Below, one piece after another: positions 16,349 through 25,898 of a DNA stretch of 64,000 bases. Source of the DNA: Pseudolabrys sp. Lineage in GTDB: Bacteria > Pseudomonadota > Alphaproteobacteria > Rhizobiales > Xanthobacteraceae. A program made the translations under genes and the position numbers. A model generated the notes under the pieces. That model ran no database searches and had not been told where the DNA came from. It worked only from the letters and a program-made list of their open reading frames with translations. The stretch is taken from the NCBI GenBank assembly GCA_029980465.1, contig JARYIJ010000001.1:558001-622000 (forward strand), in the 5' to 3' direction. Within the stretch, counting starts at the first letter, position 1. The number at the start of each line of letters is the position of its first letter.

Positions 16349-17491
16349 TCATGTCGAGGCCGGCAGCGGCTCCGGCGCCAGGAGCGCCGAGCGCGGCTGC
16401 TCGCGCGTGAGCGCCAGTAGCATGCCCATGGTGAAGGCGATCGCCAGCATCGACGAACCGCCATAGGAAATGAACGGCAGCGTCATGCCCTTGGCCGGAA
16501 TGAGCCGCAGGTTGACCGACATGTTGATGGCCGACTGCAGGCCGATCAGCATGGCGAGGCCGGACGCGGCGAAGCGCGTGAAGGCGTCGTCGTTGCGCAG
16601 CGCGCGCAGCAGCGCGCGGATGACGATGAAGGCGAACAGCGCCGCGATGACGAGGCAGAGCGCGACGCCGAATTCCTCCGCCGCGACCGAATAGACGAAA
16701 TCGGTATGGCTCTCCGGCAGGATGCGCTTGACGGTGCCCTCGCCCGGGCCGCGGCCGAACCAGCCGCCGCGCATGAACGACTCCGTGGCGATGTCGATAT
16801 TGAACGTGTCGCCCGACGACGGGTCGAGGAAGCGCTGAATGCGGCGCGCGACGTGCGGCACGGTGTAATACGCCGTCGTCAACCCGATCGCGGCGCTCAT
16901 CGCCAGGCCGAACACCCAGACGACGCGCATGCCGGCCATGAAGAACAGCGCGCCCCACACCAGCAGCACCAGCATGGTCTGGCCGAAATCCGGCTGCATC
17001 ACCAGCAGCGCGACGACGACCACCAGCAGGCTGAGCGCGATGGCGTTGGCCGGCATCTCGGGCCGGCGCGCGGATTCGGCGAACAGCCACGAGATGATGA
17101 TGACGAACGATGGCTTGAGAAACTCGGACGGCTGGATGTTCAGGCCTGCGATCACCAGCCAGCGCCGCGCGCCCTTGATCTCGGCGCCGAAGTGCGGCGT
17201 CGCCGCCACCATCAGCAGGCTGACGACGAAGACGAACAGCGACAGGTGTCTGATCTGGCGCGGATTGAGGAACGACACGCCGAGCATCACGGCGACGGTC
17301 GGGAACAGGAAGACGATCTGCCGGTCGACGAAGTAGAACGGGTCGAGGCCGAGCCGAGCGGCCACCGGCGGCGACGCGGCAAGCGACAGCACGACGCCGA
17401 TCAGCAGCAGCGCGCCGACCGCGGCCAGCGTCAGTTGATCGACCGTCCACCACCATTCGCCGAACGGCGTGCGTTGCGCGCGCGAAACCAT
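16349..17491 (-). CDS. ftsW: Septal peptidoglycan polymerase FtsW (SEDS family)
   Basis: FtsW is the SEDS glycosyltransferase that polymerises lipid II at the septum together with FtsI. The 380-aa protein has about ten membrane segments, the LNIQPSEFLKPSFVI motif, a periplasmic loop with ESFMRGGWFGRGPGEGTVK, and the C-terminal PFISYGGSSMLA signature. The length is normal. It is placed between murD and murG as in other Rhizobiales; a DUF559 cassette now lies between it and murD. The start at 17491 (MVSRAQRTPF) leaves a short cytoplasmic N-terminus before the first membrane helix. Confidence 0.97.
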   Translation of the reverse strand: MVSRAQRTPFGEWWWTVDQLTLAAVGALLLIGVVLSLAASPPVAARLGLDPFYFVDRQIVFLFPTVAVMLGVSFLNPRQIRHLSLFVFVVSLLMVAATPHFGAEIKGARRWLVIAGLNIQPSEFLKPSFVIIISWLFAESARRPEMPANAIALSLLVVVVALLVMQPDFGQTMLVLLVWGALFFMAGMRVVWVFGLAMSAAIGLTTAYYTVPHVARRIQRFLDPSSGDTFNIDIATESFMRGGWFGRGPGEGTVKRILPESHTDFVYSVAAEEFGVALCLVIAALFAFIVIRALLRALRNDDAFTRFAASGLAMLIGLQSAINMSVNLRLIPAKGMTLPFISYGGSSMLAIAFTMGMLLALTREQPRSALLAPEPLPAST

Positions 17492-17603
17492 GGAATCCCC
17501 GTCCCGGCACCGTGCCGCGTTACGGTTGACGAAGGATTAACTCCCGCTGGTATGGCCCGCGAAAAGGGCATCCGCCCTCACCCGCCCTCGCTCCGCTCGG
17601 GCA

Positions 17604-18085
17604 CCCTCTCCCGTAAACGGGAGAGGGACAGATCGATTCGCCGAAAGGCACGGACTACTCCCTCTCCCGCTTGCGGGAGAGGGTTGGGGTGAGGGCATGC
17701 TGAATTTCCTCAAGCACGCCATCCCGATTGGAGAGCACATCGTTGTTCCAGAAGCGAAGGACACGCCATCCTTCCGCGGCCAGGAAAGCGCCGCGTTTGA
17801 GGTCACCGGCACTCTCGACATGCTGGCCACCGTCGAGTTCGATGACGAGCCGCTGCTGGATCGAGGCAAAGTCCGCAATGTAAAGCCCGATCGGCACTTG
17901 TCGGCGGAATTTTGCGCGACCCAGCCGGCGGTCTCGTAATAAAAACCACATCGCGCGCTCCGCGTCGGTCGCATTGCGCCGCAGTCTGCGCGCTATGTCT
18001 CGCTTTTGTCCGTTACGCATTCCCTCACCCACCCTCGCTCGGCTTCGCCTCTGCTCGGGCACCCTCTCCTGCAAGCGGGAGAGGG
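17604..18085 (-). mobile_element. DUF559 cassette B: nuclease-like gene enclosed by inverted palindromes
   Basis: On the gene strand the order is: palindrome CCCTCTCCCG / GGGAGAGGG (18062-18085), a GCCCGAGC...GAGCGAGGG linker, GGGTGAGGG directly before the ATG, and the gene. Then come CCCTCACCCC, a second palindrome (17660-17683) that encodes the gene's last codons, and a third palindrome (17604-17627) followed by the same GCCCGAGCGGAGCGAGGG linker. It interrupts the normal murD-ftsW adjacency. The plan is the same as cassette A at 8.6-9.0 kb. Confidence 0.6.
17655..18020 (-). CDS. DUF559 endonuclease-like protein (copy B)
   Basis: With start MRNGQKRDIARRLRR at 18020 the product is 121 aa. 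It shows the DUF559 pattern: a basic N-terminal helix (NATDAERAMWFLLRDRRLG), FRRQVPIGLYIADFAS, LVIELDGGQHVES and VLRFWNNDVLSNRDGVLEEI. The Asp of ADF and the Glu/Asp of ELDG are the likely catalytic acids of a PD-(D/E)XK-like fold. The last residues (TPTLSRKRERE) come from the palindrome, an unusual case of a repeat supplying the C-terminus and stop. It is clearly related to copy A at 8603 but divergent, so not a recent local duplication. Role unknown. Confidence 0.85.
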   Translation of the reverse strand: MRNGQKRDIARRLRRNATDAERAMWFLLRDRRLGRAKFRRQVPIGLYIADFASIQQRLVIELDGGQHVESAGDLKRGAFLAAEGWRVLRFWNNDVLSNRDGVLEEIQHALTPTLSRKRERE

Positions 18086-18124
18086 ACAGCGTGCCACTGT
18101 CACGGGCGATGGAATAGTAACGAG

Positions 18125-19525
18125 TCAGCTTTTCGGCACCACTCCCGGCAGGCCGAGCACGATGTCGCGGAACGCGGCGCCGCGGACCTCGAAATTTTTG
18201 TACTGGTCGAACGAGGCGCAGGCCGGCGACAGCAACACGACCGGCTCGGCGGCGTCCGAAGCCGCGGCATCGCGGCTGGCGGCCTCGACCGCCGCCGGCA
18301 TCGCGCCGCTGATCTCGTACGGCACTTTCCCTTCGAGCGTCGCGGCGAACTCCTGCGCCGCCTCGCCGATCAGGTAGGCCTTGCGGATGCGCGGGAAATA
18401 TTCGGCGAGCGGGGTGATGCCGCCGGTCTTCGGCTTGCCCCCGGCGATCCAGAAAATGTCGTGGAACGAGGCCAGCGCCCGCGCCGCGGAGTCGGCATTG
18501 GTCGCCTTGGAATCGTTGATGTAGAGACTCTTGCCGCGCCGCCCGACCTCCTCCATGCGATGCGGCAGGCCGGGAAACGTCGTCAGCGCCTGCTGGATCG
18601 CCGCCGGGTCGAGGCCGAAGCGGCGCGCCACGGCGATCGCCGCCGCCGCGTTCTGCGCGTTGTGGGCGCCGCGCAGCGAGCCGATGCCGGCAAGCTGCGC
18701 CACCACGTCTGTCTTGCCGCCCGACGCATGCACGATGCGGGAGCCGTCGGCGTAATAGCCGTCGCGCAGGGGATGCGTCGCGGAAATCTGCACGACCGGC
18801 CGCCCGGCGCCGGCGACGCGCTCGGCTGCGGCGCGCGACCAGGCGTCATCGACGCCGACGATCGCCACGCCGCCCGGCTCGACCGCCGCCGGCACGAGCG
18901 CCTTCAACGCGGCGTAATTCTCCATCGTGCCGTGGCGGTCAAGGTGATCCGCCGAGATATTGAGGAGGACGCCGACGGTCGGCTTGAGCGACGGCGCGAG
19001 ATCGACCTGGTAGGACGACACCTCGATGACGTAGACGCGGTCCTGTGCGAGCGGCGCGAGGGCGAGGATCGGCACGCCGATATTACCGCCCATCTGCACG
19101 TCGAGCCCGGCGCTGCGCAGCAGATGCGCGGTGAGCGCCGTGGTGGTCGACTTGCCGTTGGTGCCGGTGATGGCGACAAACGGGCAGCCGAAACCCGACG
19201 CGCCGCGCTCGCGGCAGAACAGCTCGATGTCGCCGATCACCTCGACGTCGTTGTCGCGCGCCTTGTCAACCACCCAGTGCGGCTTCGGATGGGTGAGCGG
19301 CACGCCCGGCGCCAGCACCAGCGCGGCGACGCCGCTCCAGTCCGTCGCGCGCAGGTCGTTGGTGGGAAGCCCGGCGGCTTTGGCGTCTTCGATACGCGCG
19401 GCGGAATCGTCGAAGCACACGACTGTGGCGCCGCCCGCCTGCAACGCCCTGGCGCTGGCCAGCCCGGAGCCGCCGAGGCCGAACACCGCGACGGTCCTGC
19501 CGGCAAAGACGGTGACCGGGATCAT
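18125..19525 (-). CDS. murD: UDP-N-acetylmuramoylalanine--D-glutamate ligase MurD
   Basis: MurD adds D-Glu to UDP-MurNAc-L-Ala with ATP. The 466-aa product starts [21 protein letters not shown], has the ATP loop [14 protein letters not shown], the middle-domain [18 protein letters not shown] and the C-terminal [15 protein letters not shown] and [19 protein letters not shown] segments typical of MurD. The start at 19525 overlaps the mraY stop by 4 bp (ATGA), indicating translational coupling; a much longer in-frame extension upstream is only the antisense-like reading of mraY. DUF559 cassette B lies downstream. Confidence 0.97.
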   Translation of the reverse strand: MIPVTVFAGRTVAVFGLGGSGLASARALQAGGATVVCFDDSAARIEDAKAAGLPTNDLRATDWSGVAALVLAPGVPLTHPKPHWVVDKARDNDVEVIGDIELFCRERGASGFGCPFVAITGTNGKSTTTALTAHLLRSAGLDVQMGGNIGVPILALAPLAQDRVYVIEVSSYQVDLAPSLKPTVGVLLNISADHLDRHGTMENYAALKALVPAAVEPGGVAIVGVDDAWSRAAAERVAGAGRPVVQISATHPLRDGYYADGSRIVHASGGKTDVVAQLAGIGSLRGAHNAQNAAAAIAVARRFGLDPAAIQQALTTFPGLPHRMEEVGRRGKSLYINDSKATNADSAARALASFHDIFWIAGGKPKTGGITPLAEYFPRIRKAYLIGEAAQEFAATLEGKVPYEISGAMPAAVEAASRDAAASDAAEPVVLLSPACASFDQYKNFEVRGAAFRDIVLGLPGVVPKS

Positions 19526-20607
19526 CGCAGCTTGAGCGAGGCGAGCCCGGCGAGCGCCAGCACCACGGCGACGATCCAGAACCGGATCACGATCTGCGGC
19601 TCGGTCCAGCCGAGCTGCTCGTAGTGATGATGGATCGGCGCCATCTTGAACACGCGCTTGCCGGTGAGCTTGAATGACACCACCTGCACGATCACCGATA
19701 CCGCCTCGAGCACGAACAGGCCGCCGATCACGGCGAGCACGATCTCGTGCTTGACCGCGACCGCGACGGTGCCGAGCAGGCCGCCGAGCGCCAGCGAGCC
19801 GGTGTCGCCCATGAAGATCGAAGCCGGCGGCGCGTTGAACCACAGGAATCCCAGGCCGGCGCCGATCATGGCGCCGCACACCACGGCGAGCTCGCCGGTG
19901 CCGGCGACGTAATGGATCTGCAGGTATTCGGCGAACACCGCGTTGCCGGCGAGATATGAGATCAGCCCGAAGCTCGCCGCTGCGATCATCACCGGCACGA
20001 TGGCGAGGCCGTCGAGGCCGTCGGTCAGGTTCACGGCATTGCCGGCGCCGACGATGACGAAGGTGCCGAGCACGAAGAAGAACAGGCCGAGGTCGAACAC
20101 CATGTCCTTGAAGAACGGGAACACCAGCGACGTCGCGATCGGCGGCCGGCTCAGCTTCGCCATGACGATGACGGCGACCAGCGCGACCACCGCCTCGATG
20201 GCGAGCCGCGTCTTGCCGGAGATGCCGGCATGCGTCTGCTTCGTCACCTTGAGGTAGTCGTCGTAGAAGCCGATCAGCCCGAAGCACAGCGTCACGCCGA
20301 GCACGATCCAGACATAGGGGTTGAGCGGGTTCGCCCACAGCACGGTCGAGACCAGAAGCCCGGACAGGATCATCAGCCCGCCCATGGTCGGCGTGCCGAT
20401 CTTGGTGACGAGATGCGACTGCGGCCCGTCGGTGCGGATCGGCTGGCCCTTGCCCTGCCGCACCCGCAGCATGTCGATGATCGGCCCGCCGAACAGGAAC
20501 ACGAACACCAGCGCGGTCACGATCGCGCCGCCGGTGCGGAAGGTGATGTAACGGAAGACGTTGAGGAAGGAGAGCTTGTCGGACAGCTCGGTCAGCCAGT
20601 AGAACAT
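19522..20607 (-). CDS. mraY: Phospho-N-acetylmuramoyl-pentapeptide transferase MraY
   Basis: MraY transfers phospho-MurNAc-pentapeptide to undecaprenyl phosphate, making lipid I in the inner membrane. The 361-aa protein has about ten membrane helices and the family motifs [21 protein letters not shown], the catalytic [32 protein letters not shown] and [12 protein letters not shown]. The start at 20607 ([12 protein letters not shown]) is standard for MraY; an upstream in-frame ATG at 20706 has no family support. It is coupled to murD by a 4-bp overlap. A palindromic repeat separates it from murF. Confidence 0.98.
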   Translation of the reverse strand: MFYWLTELSDKLSFLNVFRYITFRTGGAIVTALVFVFLFGGPIIDMLRVRQGKGQPIRTDGPQSHLVTKIGTPTMGGLMILSGLLVSTVLWANPLNPYVWIVLGVTLCFGLIGFYDDYLKVTKQTHAGISGKTRLAIEAVVALVAVIVMAKLSRPPIATSLVFPFFKDMVFDLGLFFFVLGTFVIVGAGNAVNLTDGLDGLAIVPVMIAAASFGLISYLAGNAVFAEYLQIHYVAGTGELAVVCGAMIGAGLGFLWFNAPPASIFMGDTGSLALGGLLGTVAVAVKHEIVLAVIGGLFVLEAVSVIVQVVSFKLTGKRVFKMAPIHHHYEQLGWTEPQIVIRFWIVAVVLALAGLASLKLR

Positions 20608-20745
20608 ATCGAGCCTTGGCGGTCGCCCGCGCCAGTTCTGATTCGGCGCAGCATAGCAGGGGACGCTTTCCGGTGCTTCATGGGCGGCGGGCCGCGGGCT
20701 TGTCAAATCGCTCCGAAAGAGTCCGGTTTCGCGGGTTTACAAAAA

Positions 20746-20837
20746 CCGCTCGTCCCCGCGAAAGCAGGGACCCCGGGGGCGGAAAAGACAGACGGTTCAA
20801 TACAGCCCTGGATTCCCGCTTGCGCGGGAATGAGCGG
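20746..20837. repeat. CCGCTCGTCCCCGCG-family palindromic pair
   Basis: Left unit CCGCTCGTCCCCGCGAAAGC and right unit GATTCCCGCTTGCGCGGGAA with TGAGCGG form an inverted pair across a 40-bp centre in the murF-mraY spacer. The same family appears at 23925-24010 between ftsI and murE. Confidence 0.7.
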
Positions 20838-20883
20838 AGCATGATTCAGCGCTCCTCGGATAAGGCCAACCCGATGACGATGC

Positions 20884-22308
20884 CTACTCCGCCGGCACGG
20901 CCGCCTGCGGCGGGAAGCGCTTCTCCAGCGCCCGCACCACGGGGCCCAGCTTCGAGCCGTTCGACCCTTTGACCATGATGGCGTCGCCCGGCTGCAGCGC
21001 GCCGAGCACGTCCGGTTCCAGTTCGGCCGCCGTCCCGGCGTAACCGCCGCGGCGCGAGGCCGGCACGGCGTCATAAAGGTGGCGCATCAGCGGCCCGGCA
21101 CAGAACACGAGGTCGATGCCGGCGCCGGTCACGGCCTGCGCCAGCTCGCGGTGCAGCCGCTCGCCCTCGGCGCCAAGCTCGAGCATGTCGCCGAGCACGG
21201 CGATGCGGCGGCCGCGCGGCCCGAGCTCGGCCTGGCCGAGCAGCGCGATGGCGGCGCGCATCGACGCCGGATTGGCGTTGTAGCTCTCGTCGATCAGCAG
21301 CGCGCTGCCGCCCGGCACCGTCAGCGTCAGCCGCGCGCCGCGGCCCGCCGCCGGCTGCAGCTTCGCCAGAGCGAGCGCGGCAAGCGCGATATCCGCGCCG
21401 GCGAGCGTCGCCGCCGCCAGCACCGCGAGCGAGTTCTGCACGAGATGGCGGCCCGGCGCGCCGAGCTTGTAGGCAACGTCGTGGCCGAGAATATCGGCGT
21501 GCACGCAGGAGCAGTCCGGCTTGAGCGCGACCTTGACGAGCCGCGCGTCGGCGCCGTCGCGTTCGCCGAACGAGACGATGCGCGACACGCCCGCCGCCCG
21601 CACCGCGCGAACGAGATGATCGTACAGCGGGTTGTCGCGGTTGAGCACCGCCGCGCCGTCCGGCTCGAGGCCGAGGAAGATCTCCGCCTTGGCGTCGGCG
21701 ATCTTGTCGAGCGTGCCGAAGAATTCGAGATGCACCGGCTCGACCGCGGTGACGATGGCGACGTGCGGGCGCACCATCCTCGTCAGCGGCGTGATCTCGC
21801 CGGCATGGTTCATGCCGATCTCGAACACCGCGTACCTCACGCCGGCCGGACAGCGCGCCAGCGACAGCGGCACGCCCCAGTGATTGTTGTAGGACGCCGT
21901 CGAGGCGTGCGTCGGCCCGTCGGCGGCGAGCGCCAGCCGCAGCGCCTCCTTGGTCGAGGTCTTGCCGACCGAGCCGGTCACCGCGATGACCCTCGCCTGC
22001 GTGCGGGCCCGCGCGGCGCGCGCCAGGTCGCGCAGGCCGTCGAGCACGTCGTCGACGATCAGCAGCGGCGCATCCGGGAAGTCGGCGGCGCGGACACGCG
22101 ACACCACCGCGACGCCGGCGCCGGCATCGAGCGCCGCCTTGACGAAGTCGTGGCCGTCACGGGCATCGCCTTTGATGGCGAAGAAGGCGTCGCCGGCGTC
22201 GAGATTGCGGCTGTCGATCGACAGGCCGTCGACCGACTGCGGCAGCGCGCCACGCCTCTCGGCGCGCATCGCCTTCGCCATGTCCGCGATGGTCCAAAGC
22301 GGGGTCAT
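20884..22308 (-). CDS. murF: UDP-N-acetylmuramoyl-tripeptide--D-alanyl-D-alanine ligase MurF
   Basis: MurF joins D-Ala-D-Ala (made by DdlB) to the UDP-MurNAc-tripeptide, finishing the cytoplasmic precursor. The 474-aa product has the ATP loop VTGSVGKTSTKEAL, the ASYNNHWGVPLSLA and FEIGMNHAGEI segments, and the C-terminal DESYNANPASMRAAI and VLGDMLELG motifs specific to MurF. The start at 22308 (MTPLWTIADM) is standard. It lies between murE and mraY; a GTGTCCCGG repeat separates it from murE, so the operon carries large non-coding hairpins. Confidence 0.97.
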   Translation of the reverse strand: MTPLWTIADMAKAMRAERRGALPQSVDGLSIDSRNLDAGDAFFAIKGDARDGHDFVKAALDAGAGVAVVSRVRAADFPDAPLLIVDDVLDGLRDLARAARARTQARVIAVTGSVGKTSTKEALRLALAADGPTHASTASYNNHWGVPLSLARCPAGVRYAVFEIGMNHAGEITPLTRMVRPHVAIVTAVEPVHLEFFGTLDKIADAKAEIFLGLEPDGAAVLNRDNPLYDHLVRAVRAAGVSRIVSFGERDGADARLVKVALKPDCSCVHADILGHDVAYKLGAPGRHLVQNSLAVLAAATLAGADIALAALALAKLQPAAGRGARLTLTVPGGSALLIDESYNANPASMRAAIALLGQAELGPRGRRIAVLGDMLELGAEGERLHRELAQAVTGAGIDLVFCAGPLMRHLYDAVPASRRGGYAGTAAELEPDVLGALQPGDAIMVKGSNGSKLGPVVRALEKRFPPQAAVPAE

Positions 22309-22318
22309 GTCGTTTCTC

Positions 22319-22441
22319 GTGTCCCGGACGCGGCGCAGCGTACAACGCTGCGCCGCAGAGCCGGGACCCCGGTTCCGTCTTTAAGCTGGGTCCCGGGTCT
22401 GCAGCGCACCACGAAGACGTGCTGCGCTGCGCCCGGGGCAC
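22319..22441. repeat. GTGTCCCGG-family palindromic element without nested insert
   Basis: Outer ends GTGTCCCGG and CCCGGGGCAC, an inner CCGGGACCCCGG / GGGTCCCGGG pair, and CGCAGCGT / ACGCTGCG hairpins. It lacks the GCGTTTACGC stem-loop found in the 14 and 15 kb copies. It occupies the murE-murF spacer. Confidence 0.75.
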
Positions 22442-22456
22442 GATGCCGAAATCCGC

Positions 22457-23917
22457 TCACTCCTTCGTCTCCCTCAGCGCCGCCGCGACGACGTCCTGGT
22501 CCTGGAACGGCAGCACCGTGTCGCCGACAATCTGCCCGCTTTCGTGACCCTTGCCCGCGATCAACAGCACGTCGCCCTTCTGCAGCATGGCGACACCGGC
22601 GCGAATCGCCGCGGCGCGGTCGCCGATCTCGGTGGCGCCGGGCGCGGCGACGAGAATCTCGGCACGGATCGTCGCCGGATTTTCGCCCCGCGGATTGTCG
22701 TCGGTGACGATGACGCGGTCGGCCTTCTTCGTGGCGATGCCGCCCATCAGCGGACGCTTGCCCTTGTCGCGATCGCCGCCGCAGCCGAACACGACGATGA
22801 GCCGCCCGGCAGCGTAAGGCCGCAGCGCGTCGAGCGCCTTGGCGAGCGCGTCAGGCTTGTGCGCATAGTCGACGAAGATCGGCGCGCCGTTGCGCGTGCC
22901 GGTGAGTTCGAGACGGCCGCGCGCGCCGGCGAGCGTTTCGAGCGCCGCAAAGACCTTGTCCGCGGCGCTGCCGGTCGCGATGGCGAGGCCCGCGGCGACC
23001 GCCGCATTTTGCACCTGGAACGCGCCAACCAGCGGCAACCGCACGACGTAATCGCGGCCGCCGTGGCGCAGGGTGACGCGTTGCGCGAAACCCTCGACGC
23101 GGCCGTCGACGAGCCGGATGTCCCCGCCGCGCTCGCCGACCGTGAAGAGTTTCAGTCCCCGCTTGCGCGCGGCGTCGATGACCGGCGCCGCGTAACAATC
23201 GTCGACGTCGATGACCGCCGCGCCGCCCGGCCGCACCAGCGCCTCGAACAGCCGCAGCTTGGCGGCGAGATAGGCCTCGATGGTCGGGTGATAGTCGAGA
23301 TGATCGCGCGACAGGTTGGTGAAGGCGCCGGCGGCGACGCGCACGCCGTCGAGGCGATGCTGGTCGAGGCCGTGCGACGACGCCTCGAGCGCGAGATGGG
23401 TCACACCCTCGCCTGCCAGGGCATCGAGCGTGCGATGCAGCTCGACCGGATCGGGCGTCGTCAGCGAGCCGTACACTTCGCCCTTGGGCGAGGTGACGCC
23501 GATGGTGCCGACGCTCGCCGCGGCGCAACCGAGCGCCGTCCAGATTTGCCGTGTGAACGAGGCGACCGACGTCTTGCCGCTGGTGCCGGTCACCGCCGCG
23601 ATGGTCGCCGGCTGGCGCGGATAGAGCGCCGCGGCGGCCAGCGCCAGCGCGCGGCGCACATTGGCGACCTCGATGAAAACGGTCTGCGCCGGCAGGCCGG
23701 CAACGGGATGCTCCGCGGCGACCGCGACCGCGCCGGCCTCGACGGCGGCCTGCGCGAATTGCGCGCCGTCCGCCCTGACGCCCGGAACGGCGAAGAACAC
23801 GAAGCCCGGCCGCACCTTGCGGCTGTCGAAGGCAATGCCGGAGACGGCGACGTTGGCAATGCCGGCCGCAAGCTGCTGTTCGGGAAAGAGCTCAGTGAGT
23901 GTCATATCGCCTTGCAT
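22457..23917 (-). CDS. murE: UDP-N-acetylmuramoyl-tripeptide synthetase MurE (meso-diaminopimelate adding)
   Basis: MurE adds the third amino acid of the stem peptide. The 486-aa product has the ATP loop VTGTSGKTSVASF, SRDHLDYHPTIEAYLAAKLRLF and the DNPRGENP motif. The DNPR sequence indicates meso-diaminopimelate rather than lysine as substrate, as expected for a Gram-negative. The start may be 23917 (MQGDMTL...) or the ATG four codons later (MTLTELFPEQ, 23905), which matches most homologues. It lies between ftsI and murF. The 235-bp leader holds two palindrome families. Confidence 0.97.
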   Translation of the reverse strand: MQGDMTLTELFPEQQLAAGIANVAVSGIAFDSRKVRPGFVFFAVPGVRADGAQFAQAAVEAGAVAVAAEHPVAGLPAQTVFIEVANVRRALALAAAALYPRQPATIAAVTGTSGKTSVASFTRQIWTALGCAAASVGTIGVTSPKGEVYGSLTTPDPVELHRTLDALAGEGVTHLALEASSHGLDQHRLDGVRVAAGAFTNLSRDHLDYHPTIEAYLAAKLRLFEALVRPGGAAVIDVDDCYAAPVIDAARKRGLKLFTVGERGGDIRLVDGRVEGFAQRVTLRHGGRDYVVRLPLVGAFQVQNAAVAAGLAIATGSAADKVFAALETLAGARGRLELTGTRNGAPIFVDYAHKPDALAKALDALRPYAAGRLIVVFGCGGDRDKGKRPLMGGIATKKADRVIVTDDNPRGENPATIRAEILVAAPGATEIGDRAAAIRAGVAMLQKGDVLLIAGKGHESGQIVGDTVLPFQDQDVVAAALRETKE

Positions 23918-23924
23918 CTATGCA

Positions 23925-24089
23925 CCGCTCATTCCCGCGAAAGCGGGAATCCAGGGTGACAGGCTGCAAGCAAGCGAGGCTGGGTCCCCGCTTCCGCGGG
24001 GACGAGCGGGGAAATGGCAGACGCTCATAGGCCATCCGCTACCGCCTGGCTGCGCCTGTCGGGCGACCTCTCCCGCATACGGGAGAGGT
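23925..24089. repeat. Palindromic repeats between ftsI and murE
   Basis: An inverted pair (CCGCTCATTCCCGCGAAAGC ... CCGCTTCCGCGGGGACGAGCGG, 23925-24010) matches the family at 20746. Next to it, 24066-24089 is a single palindrome ACCTCTCCCG / CGGGAGAGGT of the DUF559-cassette family, preceded by a degraded linker. No coding sequence is seen between 23918 and 24152. Confidence 0.7.
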
Positions 24090-24152
24090 GAAGCATCGAT
24101 TCCCGCTTTGGTGGAGCGAGCGGAGATTGGGCAGACGCTCATGGGCCATCCG

Positions 24153-25898
24153 CTACCGGCTCGCTGTGGCTTTTGCGAGGATGAGCTGGTCCGCGGTCGG
24201 CAAATCGAAGCGCGGCTCGATATCGAGCAGCGGCGCGATGCGCTCGATCAGCTTGGCCGCGGTCGGCGCCGAATTCCAGCCGGCGGTGGCAAAGCCGTGG
24301 GTCTCCGGCAACGGCTTCGGCTCATCCAGCATGATGAGCACGAGGTATTTCGGCTGGTCGGCCGGCAGGATGCCGATGAAGTCGGTCAGCAGCCGCTTCT
24401 TGGCGTAGTGACCGTTGATGACCTTTTCCGCGGTGCCGGTCTTGCCGCCGACGTAATAGCCGGGAACGTTGGCCTTGGTGCCGGTGCCCTGCTCGGCGTT
24501 GAGGCGCATCAGGTAGCGCATCTCGCGGCTGGTCTCGGGCTTGATGACCTGCTTGGCGAGTTGCAGCGCGTCCTCGCGGCTGCGCTTGAGGAAGGTCGGC
24601 GGGATCAGGAGGCCGCCGTTGATCATGGCGGCGGCGCCCATCACCGCCTGCAGCGGCGCGACCGACAGGCCGTGGCCAAAAGCGATCGTCACGGTGTTCA
24701 ACTCGCCCCAGTTCTTCGGCACGATCGGCTCGGCGCTTTCCGGCAGCTCGGTGCGCAGCCGGTCGAGCTGGCCGATCTTCTTGAGGAAGGCCTTGTGCGC
24801 GGGCACGCCCATTGCCAGCGCGATGCGCGCCGCGCCGATGTTCGACGAATATTTGAAAATCTCCGGGATCGACAGCGCGCGATGCATCGGCTCGTAGTCG
24901 TGGATGGCGAAGCGGCCGTACTGCAGCGGATGCGAGGCGTCGAAGGTCGACGCCAACGTCATCTTGCCGGAATCGAGGCCCATCGCCACCGTGAGGATCT
25001 TGAAGGTCGACCCCATCTCGTAGACGCCGGTGGTCATGCGGTTGATGCGGGTCGGGTCGTTGGCCTCGCGCGGATTGTTGGGGTCGTAGTCGGGCTCCGA
25101 CACCAGCGCGACGATCTCGCCGGTGTTGACGTTGAGCACGACGCCCGAAGCGGCCAGCGCCTTGAATTTCTCGCGCGCCTTGACCAGCTCGTCGCGCAGC
25201 GCGAACTGCACGCGCAGGTCCAGCGCCAGGTTGACCGGCTGCTGCAGGCGGTCGGTCGCGAGCCCCGCCATGTGCAGCGCGGCGAGCCCCTGCCCGTCGA
25301 GCCACTTCTCCATGCCGGCGATGCCCTGGTTGTCGATGTTCACCAGGCCGATGACGTGCGACACCGTCGGCCCGTTCGGATAGACGCGCCGGTTCTCGGG
25401 CAGGAAGCCGATGCCGGGAATGCCGAGGCGATGGATTTCCTTCTGCTGCACGGGCGTGATCTCGCGGCGCAGCCAGACGAAGCCGCGCTTCGAGCTCAAG
25501 CGCTCGCGCAATTCCTTGGCGTCGAGATCGGGCAGCGTCGCTGTGAGCTGCTCGACGGCGTCTTCGACGTCGATGATCTTGCGCGGCTCGGCGTAGAGCG
25601 ACGGTGCCTTGATGTCGGTCGCCAGGATTTCGCCGTTGCGGTCGAGGATATCGGGCCGCGCCGTCGCCACCGCGTCCTGCCCGACCGTATGGCGCTGGGT
25701 GTGCTCCTCGCTGACCACGGCGAAACCGACCAGCCGCGCGGCGATGACGCCGTAGATGACGGCGAAGCCGACGATGGCGAGGCCGAGACGTGCCTTGGTC
25801 TTCAGTGTGCGGTCGACGTCCTTGCCGTACAGCAGGCGGCTACACAACCGCTGCCAGCGGTTTTGCGCGGATTTGGGGGGAAGCGCGGCGCTCGTCAT
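24153..25898 (-). CDS. ftsI: Septal peptidoglycan transpeptidase FtsI (PBP3)
   Basis: FtsI is the class B penicillin-binding protein that cross-links septal peptidoglycan with FtsW. The 581-aa protein has a short cytoplasmic N-terminus, one membrane anchor (LGLAIVGFAVIYGVIAARLVG), a pedestal domain (RPDILDRNGEILATD), and a transpeptidase domain. The domain shows all three active-site motifs: STFK with catalytic Ser297, SSN in KYSSNIGAARIA, and KTGTAEKV. Length is normal. The start at 25898 overlaps the ftsL stop by 4 bp (ATGA), which indicates coupling. Confidence 0.98.
   Translation of the reverse strand: MTSAALPPKSAQNRWQRLCSRLLYGKDVDRTLKTKARLGLAIVGFAVIYGVIAARLVGFAVVSEEHTQRHTVGQDAVATARPDILDRNGEILATDIKAPSLYAEPRKIIDVEDAVEQLTATLPDLDAKELRERLSSKRGFVWLRREITPVQQKEIHRLGIPGIGFLPENRRVYPNGPTVSHVIGLVNIDNQGIAGMEKWLDGQGLAALHMAGLATDRLQQPVNLALDLRVQFALRDELVKAREKFKALAASGVVLNVNTGEIVALVSEPDYDPNNPREANDPTRINRMTTGVYEMGSTFKILTVAMGLDSGKMTLASTFDASHPLQYGRFAIHDYEPMHRALSIPEIFKYSSNIGAARIALAMGVPAHKAFLKKIGQLDRLRTELPESAEPIVPKNWGELNTVTIAFGHGLSVAPLQAVMGAAAMINGGLLIPPTFLKRSREDALQLAKQVIKPETSREMRYLMRLNAEQGTGTKANVPGYYVGGKTGTAEKVINGHYAKKRLLTDFIGILPADQPKYLVLIMLDEPKPLPETHGFATAGWNSAPTAAKLIERIAPLLDIEPRFDLPTADQLILAKATASR

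Noticed and set aside
19526..20338. A 737-codon version of MurD reaching into mraY
   Set aside because: The added part is the shifted-frame reading of mraY; MurD starts at the ATGA overlap.
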